Position numbers and translations under genes: made by a program. Shown piece after piece: positions 58,540-64,000 of a DNA stretch of 64,000 nucleotides. This stretch comes from Bacillus inaquosorum KCTC 13429 (GTDB lineage Bacteria > Bacillota > Bacilli > Bacillales > Bacillaceae), in the NCBI RefSeq assembly GCF_000332645.1, contig NZ_AMXN01000002.1, positions 496,001 to 560,000 on the forward strand. Direction: 5' to 3'. How positions within the stretch are numbered: position 1 is the stretch's first letter; each line of letters opens with the position of its first letter. A model generated the notes under the pieces. The model searched no databases. It was not told where the DNA came from and saw only the letters and a list, made by a program, of their open reading frames with translations.

Positions 58540-58578
58540 GTTTAACAGTGCATGAAGATATTGTTAAACCTTTGTAAA
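58540..58578 (-). promoter_or_regulatory. Array of four Pho-box-like hexamers after phoR
   Basis: On the minus strand TTTACA (58573-58578), TTAACA (58562-58567), TTCATG (58551-58556) and TTAAAC (58540-58545) stand at exact 11-base steps, the layout of PhoP-binding repeats. The outer pair also forms an inverted repeat of about ten bases. It starts two bases after the phoR stop. Function is not shown. Confidence 0.35.
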
Positions 58579-58580
58579 CA

Positions 58581-60320
58581 TTAGGCGGACGTTTCAGCGG
58601 CCCGTTTCAGCGTCACTGTAAAGACAGTTCCCCGTCCCAGCTCGCTTGTGACATCGATTTTCCCTTCATGAGCCTCTATTAAATGCTTTACGATCGCAAG
58701 ACCTAGGCCTGTTCCGCCCGAATTCCTGCTTCTGTCTTTATCCACGCGGTAAAAACGTTCAAAGATGCGCGGAATTTCTTCTTTCTGAATTCCGATTCCG
58801 GAATCCGCAACTTCAATCTGAATGTCTTTTTCTCCGGGCTTTACATTGATAGCTACAGAGCCCCCCTCAGGCGTATAGGTTAGCGCATTATTTACGAGAT
58901 TAAGAAATACCTGTTTCAGCCTGTACGGGTCTCCCGATACATAGAGCGTGTCTTTCGGGACATTCAGTTGTAAGGAGATGCCTTTCTCATCCGCCTTATG
59001 CTTAAGAAGCGTTTCAATCTCACCAAGCATTTTGGCTGGATCAAATGTTTCAATGCTGAGCGTAAAGTTTTGCTGCTCGATTTTTGAGAGATCGAGAAGA
59101 TCCTGAACCAAAGACTGAAGCCTTTCGCTTTCTTTCAGAATAATAGAGAGAAACTCAGAAAGCGCCTCTTTGTCCTCCATCGCCCCGTCCAATAACGTCT
59201 CCGTAAACCCTTTAATAGAGGTAATCGGCGTTTTCAGTTCATGAGAAACGTTAGCCACAAAATCCTTTCTCATCTGCTCTAATTTCTTCGTCTCCGTCAT
59301 GTCATGGAAAACGAGCACAATTCCTTTCCATTCATCGTCCGGCCCCATAATCGGAACGCCATCCACTTCAAAATAACGCCGCTCAATTTTGATCGGAAGT
59401 CTTAACAGCTTGCATTTCTTTGTCTCCGTCATAAAAATGTCTTCGACAAGCTGGATCACTTCTTCATGTTCAAATGCATCATGATAAAGTCGGCGCAGCA
59501 TCTGATTCGGATTGATATGAAACTGCTTGGCGTAAGACCTGTTCACGAGATTGATAAAGCCTCTTCCGTCAATCATAATCAGCCCGGAGCCGATATTTTC
59601 AATGACAGTCAGCAGCCGGTCCCGCTGCATTTCCTGCGTTCTCGTCATTTCCATCAGATCTACGGCAAGGCTGTTCATCGCACGGCCGAGCTTATCAGAG
59701 TGCCTGATATAGCCGCCGTACGTCCGGGCATCATAGTTCCCCTTGGAAAGTTCTGTTGCTACGTTTGTCGCTGCTTCAATTGACCTTTTATAACGTGAGG
59801 TCATACTGGAATAAAAATAAACAATGACGATAAAAGCAGTACAAAGACTGGCCGTCAGCATCCCCCACAATTCGCCGTTCAAGCCGGAGCTATGTTCAGG
59901 GGCTGAAAGCAGCACATATCCTGTTTTTTCACCTTCACTTCTAAGCGAAAGTCCGTAATATAGCTTGTTATCTGCTGTTGAGAGAACACCCTCATGGCCA
60001 GAAACAAGCGCCTGCACCTTTTGAGAATCTGCCGCACTCCCGTTTGACCCGTACAGCACCTTGCCGTCTGTATCGATAACGGATGCGTTCACATCAAGCG
60101 CACCGCCTGCATCTTTAATGATTTTCTCATTTGCTTGATCATTCAGATTGCCGGCATCAAGAAGTGAGGCCATATATTTGGCTTCTTTTTCAATGTGTTC
60201 CTCTGCTTTTCTTTGATCAGATGATTCAAAGAGCTGCTGCAAAAACAGCCCGAGGACACTAAACACCAGAATCATACAGACAACAAGTACAGAAAAAAGG
60301 CGCACACGGTATTTATTCAT
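58581..60320 (-). CDS. phoR: Phosphate-starvation sensor kinase PhoR
   Basis: A 579-residue sensor kinase. TM1 (about 8-31), an extracytoplasmic PDC-like domain (32-150), TM2 (about 152-172), HAMP, then PAS (about 240-340, [22 protein letters not shown]). The HisKA domain has phospho-acceptor His in [15 protein letters not shown], and the ATPase carries [20 protein letters not shown] and [10 protein letters not shown]. It senses phosphate limitation, in B. subtilis through wall teichoic acid intermediates. It overlaps phoP by eight bases. Confidence 0.97.
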   Translation of the reverse strand: MNKYRVRLFSVLVVCMILVFSVLGLFLQQLFESSDQRKAEEHIEKEAKYMASLLDAGNLNDQANEKIIKDAGGALDVNASVIDTDGKVLYGSNGSAADSQKVQALVSGHEGVLSTADNKLYYGLSLRSEGEKTGYVLLSAPEHSSGLNGELWGMLTASLCTAFIVIVYFYSSMTSRYKRSIEAATNVATELSKGNYDARTYGGYIRHSDKLGRAMNSLAVDLMEMTRTQEMQRDRLLTVIENIGSGLIMIDGRGFINLVNRSYAKQFHINPNQMLRRLYHDAFEHEEVIQLVEDIFMTETKKCKLLRLPIKIERRYFEVDGVPIMGPDDEWKGIVLVFHDMTETKKLEQMRKDFVANVSHELKTPITSIKGFTETLLDGAMEDKEALSEFLSIILKESERLQSLVQDLLDLSKIEQQNFTLSIETFDPAKMLGEIETLLKHKADEKGISLQLNVPKDTLYVSGDPYRLKQVFLNLVNNALTYTPEGGSVAINVKPGEKDIQIEVADSGIGIQKEEIPRIFERFYRVDKDRSRNSGGTGLGLAIVKHLIEAHEGKIDVTSELGRGTVFTVTLKRAAETSA

Positions 60321-61035
60321 TCATTTTTGGCTCCTCCAGTTTATACCCCAATCCCCTAATTGTTTTAATATAGATCGGTTTTTTAGTATTGTTTTCGATT
60401 TTGTCGCGGAGATGGCTGATATGCACATCAACAATTCTCGTATCTCCGGCAAAATCATAATTCCAGACAGCGCTCAGCAGCAGATCTCTCGTCAGCACTC
60501 TGCCTTTATGTCTGCCCAAATAGAGCAGCAGTTCGAATTCTTTCGGTGTCAGCTCAAGCTGATTTTCTTTAAAATACGCTTCATAATGATCAGGCAGGAT
60601 TTTCAGATCGCCAATCACGATCTGGCCTTCCATTTCATCGTTCTTCATTTCACTAGAGGGCGCAGCCATTTCGGAACGCCTTAAAATCGCTTTGACTCTT
60701 GCATTTACTTCCCTTGGGCTGAACGGCTTGGTCATATAATCATCAGCACCAAGCTCAAGCCCTAATACTTTGTCGAATTCCTCATCCTTCGCTGTCAGCA
60801 TTAAAATGGGAAACATCAATTTTTGCTGTCTCAGCTGCTTGCATACTTCGATTCCGTCCAGTTTTGGAAGCATCACATCAAGCACAATCAAATCAGGCTT
60901 CTCTGTTTCCGCTTTTTTGAGTGCTTCTTCCCCGTCTGAGGCGGTAATGACATCATAGCCTGACCGTTCCAAATTGTACTGTAAAAGAGTAACAATAGAT
61001 TCTTCATCATCCACAACTAAAATTTTCTTGTTCAT
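60313..61035 (-). CDS. phoP: Phosphate-starvation response regulator PhoP
   Basis: A 240-residue OmpR-type regulator. The receiver domain has Asp9-Asp10, phospho-acceptor Asp53 ([10 protein letters not shown]) and Lys near 102. The winged-helix effector (about 135-235) has [26 protein letters not shown] and [15 protein letters not shown]. It controls the Pho regulon. GGAGG stands before the ATG. The upstream region holds a core promoter and a cre site. Confidence 0.98.
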   Translation of the reverse strand: MNKKILVVDDEESIVTLLQYNLERSGYDVITASDGEEALKKAETEKPDLIVLDVMLPKLDGIEVCKQLRQQKLMFPILMLTAKDEEFDKVLGLELGADDYMTKPFSPREVNARVKAILRRSEMAAPSSEMKNDEMEGQIVIGDLKILPDHYEAYFKENQLELTPKEFELLLYLGRHKGRVLTRDLLLSAVWNYDFAGDTRIVDVHISHLRDKIENNTKKPIYIKTIRGLGYKLEEPKMNE

Positions 61036-61111
61036 GCTGTGCCTCCAGTATTATAATTCCCCGACATCCTATTTCTCTATTTTATGTCATCTTAACATGT
61101 TTCATGATTTT

Positions 61112-61140
61112 ATTTTAACGAAAGCAGGACATTCCGACAA
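61112..61140 (-). promoter_or_regulatory. A phoPR promoter
   Basis: TTGTCG (61135-61140) and TAAAAT (61112-61117) with a 17-base spacer on the minus strand. Downstream AT-rich TTAAGA/TCATGA-like hexamers may be PhoP sites. In B. subtilis phoPR has several promoters, so this is probably one of them. Confidence 0.6.
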
Positions 61141-61182
61141 TTCGCCTTTTACATCATTTTTCAAAAGAAATAAAGGAGTGGA

Positions 61183-61196
61183 TGACAGCGCTTTCA
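61183..61196 (-). promoter_or_regulatory. cre site upstream of phoPR
   Basis: TGAAAGCGCTGTCA on the minus strand is a full match to the cre consensus. It lies between the mdh terminator and the phoPR promoter, in line with known CcpA repression of phoPR. Confidence 0.85.
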
Positions 61197-61205
61197 TTTA
61201 TAGTA

Positions 61206-61246
61206 AAAAGAGAAAGGCTCTATCAAGCAAGCCTTTCTCTCTTTTT
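61206..61246 (-). terminator. Terminator of mdh (end of citZ-icd-mdh)
   Basis: Arms of about 15 bases (61206-61220 and 61230-61246), A/G-rich and C/T-rich, with a T-run on the minus strand just before the mdh stop. Confidence 0.85.
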
Positions 61247-61247
61247 A

Positions 61248-62186
61248 TTAAGATAATACTTTCATGACATTTTTGACAGATTCAACTGATTTATTCAGCT
61301 GTGCTCTTTCATAGTCTGTCAGTTCAAGTTCAATGATTTGCTCAAGACCGTTGCCGCCTACAATTGTAGGAACACCAAGGTAGATGCCTTCATAGCCGTA
61401 TTCACCTTCAAGATAAGCAATTGTAGGAAGGACGCGGCGCTGATCTTTCAAGATCGCTTCGACCATTTCTGTCAGAGAAGCAGCAGGCGCATAATACGCG
61501 CTTCCGTTTCCAAGAAGATTCACGATTTCGCCTCCACCTTTTCTTGTGCGCTCCACAATTGCGTCAATCCGTTCTTTCGGAATAAGGGTTTCAAGCGGGA
61601 TACCGCCAGCATAAGAATAACGCACAAGCGGCACCATATCGTCACCGTGTCCGCCAAGAACGAAACCAGTCACGTCTTTTACTGACAAGTTTAATTCCTC
61701 TGCCACAAATGTTCTGAATCTTGCCGTATCAAGCACACCGGACTGGCCGATTACGCGCTCTTTAGGGAAGCCTGATTCTTTATACACCGCGTAAGTCATT
61801 GCATCAACAGGATTTGTCAGCACCACAATGATAGAGTCAGGAGAATATTTCACGATTTCTCGTGTAACGCTTCTCATAATTTTTTCGTTTGTAGAGACCA
61901 GATCATCTCTGCTCATACCAGGTTTTCTTGCGATACCGGCTGTAATGACAACAATGTCAGAACCCGCTGTATCCTCATAGTTGGATGTTCCCGTAATTTT
62001 CGCGTCAAAGCCTTGAACAGGGCTTGCTTCAAGCATATCAAGCGCTTTTCCCTTTGTCGGGTTCTCCAATTGCGGAATATCAACAAGAACAACGTCTGCC
62101 AGCTCTTTTTGAGCGATTAAAAATGCGGTTGTCGCTCCGGTAAAACCTGCTCCGATAACAGAAACTTTTTTACGAGTATTTCCCAT
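61248..62186 (-). CDS. mdh: Malate dehydrogenase
   Basis: A 312-residue LDH-like NAD malate dehydrogenase. NAD-binding [13 protein letters not shown] (about 12-24); substrate and catalytic residues in [23 protein letters not shown] and [14 protein letters not shown] (catalytic His). It converts malate to oxaloacetate in the TCA cycle. It follows icd by 43 bases in the citZ-icd-mdh operon. No internal terminator is seen. Confidence 0.97.
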   Translation of the reverse strand: MGNTRKKVSVIGAGFTGATTAFLIAQKELADVVLVDIPQLENPTKGKALDMLEASPVQGFDAKITGTSNYEDTAGSDIVVITAGIARKPGMSRDDLVSTNEKIMRSVTREIVKYSPDSIIVVLTNPVDAMTYAVYKESGFPKERVIGQSGVLDTARFRTFVAEELNLSVKDVTGFVLGGHGDDMVPLVRYSYAGGIPLETLIPKERIDAIVERTRKGGGEIVNLLGNGSAYYAPAASLTEMVEAILKDQRRVLPTIAYLEGEYGYEGIYLGVPTIVGGNGLEQIIELELTDYERAQLNKSVESVKNVMKVLS

Positions 62187-62229
62187 GTCTCTCTTCTCCT
62201 TTATGGCTAGTTTTAGGCTGTTTCCTTGC

Positions 62230-63501
62230 TTAGTCCATGTTTTTAATCAGTTCTTCTCCGAACTCTGAACATTTCACTTCAGTTGCGCCATCCATTAATC
62301 TGGAAAAATCGTAAGTTACGACTTTAGAAGCGATTGTTTTTTCCATAGATTTGATAACCAAATCAGCCGCTTCGTTCCATCCTAGATGCTCAAGAAGCAG
62401 AACGCCTGAAAGAATAACTGAAGATGGGTTTACTTTATCAAGGCCTGCATATTTAGGAGCCGTTCCGTGCGTCGCCTCGAAAATCGCATGTCCTGTTTCA
62501 TAGTTGATGTTCGCTCCAGGAGCAATACCGATTCCGCCTACTTGCGCTGCAAGAGCATCAGAAATGTAATCTCCGTTCAGGTTCATTGTCGCAACGACAT
62601 CAAACTCGTTCGGACGCGTTAAGATCTGCTGAAGGAAAATGTCAGCAATGCTGTCTTTGATAATGATTTTGCCTGCTGCTTCCGCTTCGCTTTGCGCTTT
62701 GTTTGCAGCGTCTTTTCCTTGTTCTTCAGCAATGCGGTCATATTGAGCCCACGTGAAGACTTTTTCGCCGTATTCTCTTTCAGCAAGTTCATAGCCCCAG
62801 TTTTTGAAGGCACCTTCTGTGAACTTCATGATGTTTCCTTTGTGAACAAGCGTTACAGATTTGCGGCCATGCTCAATCGCATAATCAATTGCAGCTCTGA
62901 CCAAACGGCTTGTTCCTTCTTCAGAAACAGGCTTAATGCCGATACCTGATGTTTCAGGGAAACGGATTTTGTTGACGTTTAACTCATTTTGCAGGAAGCT
63001 GATGAGCTTTTGCACTTCTTCAGAGCCTTTTGCGTACTCGATGCCTGCATAAATATCTTCTGTATTCTCACGGAAGATGACCATATCAGTATCTTCAGGG
63101 CGTTTTACCGGTGACGGCACTCCAGTAAAGTATCTTACAGGTCTTAAGCAGACGAATAGGTCAAGCTCTTGTCTGAGCGCTACGTTCAAAGAACGGATAC
63201 CGCCGCCGACAGGTGTCGTTAACGGCCCTTTAATCGCGATGAAATATTCGCGGATCACATCTAATGTTTCAGCAGGAAGCCACTCACCTGTTTTATTATA
63301 AGCCTTTTCTCCGGCATAAACTTCTTTCCATGTAATTTTCTTTTCGCCTTTGTAAGCTTTTTCTACTGCTGCTTCCAAAACCTTCGAAGCCGCGTTCCAA
63401 ATATCAGGACCGGTTCCGTCTCCTTCGATAAACGGGATAATCGGGTTGTTTGGTACGTTTAATACTCCGTTAGAGACTGTAATTTTTTCACCTTGTGCCA
63501 C
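62230..63501 (-). CDS. icd: Isocitrate dehydrogenase [NADP]
   Basis: A 423-residue NADP-dependent enzyme. Early [14 protein letters not shown]; substrate loop [27 protein letters not shown] (about 185-210) with the regulatory-site Ser region; metal ligands in [10 protein letters not shown] and [17 protein letters not shown] (family signature). The start is a GTG at 63499-63501 with GGAGG eight bases away. It lies between citZ and mdh and has its own promoter upstream. Confidence 0.97.
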   Translation of the reverse strand: MAQGEKITVSNGVLNVPNNPIIPFIEGDGTGPDIWNAASKVLEAAVEKAYKGEKKITWKEVYAGEKAYNKTGEWLPAETLDVIREYFIAIKGPLTTPVGGGIRSLNVALRQELDLFVCLRPVRYFTGVPSPVKRPEDTDMVIFRENTEDIYAGIEYAKGSEEVQKLISFLQNELNVNKIRFPETSGIGIKPVSEEGTSRLVRAAIDYAIEHGRKSVTLVHKGNIMKFTEGAFKNWGYELAEREYGEKVFTWAQYDRIAEEQGKDAANKAQSEAEAAGKIIIKDSIADIFLQQILTRPNEFDVVATMNLNGDYISDALAAQVGGIGIAPGANINYETGHAIFEATHGTAPKYAGLDKVNPSSVILSGVLLLEHLGWNEAADLVIKSMEKTIASKVVTYDFSRLMDGATEVKCSEFGEELIKNMD

Positions 63502-63553
63502 AATAAAAACCTCCCAGTATGTAATTCATATTTAGAAAACATTTTATTTTTCT

Positions 63554-63582
63554 TATATAGAAAACAAAATGATTTTTCTCAA
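63554..63582 (-). promoter_or_regulatory. Likely internal SigA promoter of icd
   Basis: TTGAGA (63577-63582) and TATATA (63554-63559) with a 17-base spacer on the minus strand. This fits known internal promoters in the citZ-icd-mdh cluster. Confidence 0.6.
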
Positions 63583-63624
63583 CATTCAATTTAAAGTGTA
63601 AACCACTTTTGATGTTCTGAACAA

Positions 63625-63655
63625 GAGGCTAACCTCATTAACGCAAGCCAGCCTC
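63625..63655 (-). terminator. Attenuator-like hairpin between citZ and icd
   Basis: GAGGCT (63625-63630) pairs with AGCCTC (63650-63655), with partial pairing inside. The T-run after it on the minus strand is weak, so some read-through into icd is expected. Confidence 0.45.
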
Positions 63656-63665
63656 CAATGGTTCT

Positions 63666-64000
63666 TTAGGCTCTTTCTTCAATCGGAACAAATGCTTGTT
63701 TATCAGGGCCCGTGTAATCTGCGCGCGGGCGGATCAGACGGTTGTTGTCATACTGCTCAAGAATATGAGCGAGCCAGCCGGACATTCTGCTTACAGCAAA
63801 AATCGGTGTAAACAAATCATGGTCAATGCCGAGGCTGTGGTAAACAGAAGCCGAATAGAAATCAACGTTAGGCGGAAGCTTTTTCTCTGATGTGACGATC
63901 TCTTCTATGCGAATCGACATCTCATACCATTTGCTTTCGCCTGTCAGGTTGGTCAGGCGCTTGCTCATTTCTTTCAGATGCTTCGCGCGCGGGTCGCCAT
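63666..64000 (-). CDS. citZ: Citrate synthase, C-terminal part (runs off window end)
   Basis: The last 110 or so codons of a citrate synthase are present. The open frame runs through to base 64000 with no start. Family features include DVDFYSASVYHSLGI-type sequence (here PPNVDFYSASVYHSLG), the ISRMSGWLAHILEQ-type helix (here AVSRMSGWLAHILEQ) and RPRADYTGP. Condenses oxaloacetate and acetyl-CoA. As first gene of citZ-icd-mdh it ends at an attenuator-like hairpin. Confidence 0.96.
   Translation of the reverse strand, partial: GDPRAKHLKEMSKRLTNLTGESKWYEMSIRIEEIVTSEKKLPPNVDFYSASVYHSLGIDHDLFTPIFAVSRMSGWLAHILEQYDNNRLIRPRADYTGPDKQAFVPIEERA

Overview
The window comes from a low-GC, spore-forming Firmicute of the Bacillus subtilis group. 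Gene order, protein sequences and control sites (T-boxes, cre, AraR, CcpN and sigma-W sites) match the lcfA-mutSB-pheST-glcDF-ara-infC-pftAB-thrS-dnaBI-gapB-polA-phoPR-mdh-icd-citZ segment of the B. subtilis chromosome. Some protein residues differ from strain 168 as I remember it, so this looks like another strain, subspecies or close relative. I cannot name it from the sequence alone. There is no CRISPR array, rRNA, tRNA, prophage or insertion sequence. Most genes lie on the minus strand.

Layout. 1-7.4 kb: start of the fatty-acid ligase gene lcfA, a 26-codon membrane micro-ORF, yshE, the ribosome-rescue/MutS2 gene mutSB, polX, yshB, zapA, and the divergent RNase HIII gene rnhC. 7.4-12 kb: pheST behind a Phe T-box, and the rRNA methylase ysgA. 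12.1-16.4 kb: sspI, then cdaR-glcD-glcF for glycolate oxidation. 16.4-20.5 kb: a VOC-family gene, cstA and a three-gene padR/HAAS-DUF1700/DUF4097 cassette. 20.6-32.3 kb: the arabinose/arabinan regulon (araABDLMNPQ-abfA and abnA) with promoters, AraR operators and cre sites. 32.5-36 kb: ysdC, ysdB (sigma-W), ysdA and infC-rpmI-rplT behind an L20-type leader.

36-41 kb: a decayed alpha/beta-hydrolase gene, an unrecognised coiled-coil lipoprotein gene, the pyruvate facilitator pftAB and its regulators lytST, and ysaA. 41.7-48.7 kb: thrS with T-box, ytxC, ytxB, dnaI, dnaB and nrdR. 48.9-53.4 kb: speD with a leader that can mask its ribosome site, gapB with CcpN sites, and the ytcD/ytbDE regulator-exporter-reductase group. 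53.4-64 kb: coaE, ytaF, mutM, polA, phoR, phoP, mdh, icd and the 3' end of citZ.

How it fits together. Much of the window is central carbon metabolism under CcpA/CcpN/AraR control: arabinan breakdown, glycolate oxidation, pyruvate and carbon-starvation transport, gluconeogenic GapB and TCA enzymes. It is interleaved with translation genes under RNA-leader control (pheST, thrS, infC operon) and DNA replication/repair genes (dnaBI, polA, mutM, polX, rnhC, nrdR). The least explained parts are the padR/DUF4097 cassette, the lipoprotein plus hydrolase remnant beside the infC promoter, the micro-ORF beside lcfA, the speD leader, and a Pho-box-like hexamer array just after phoR.
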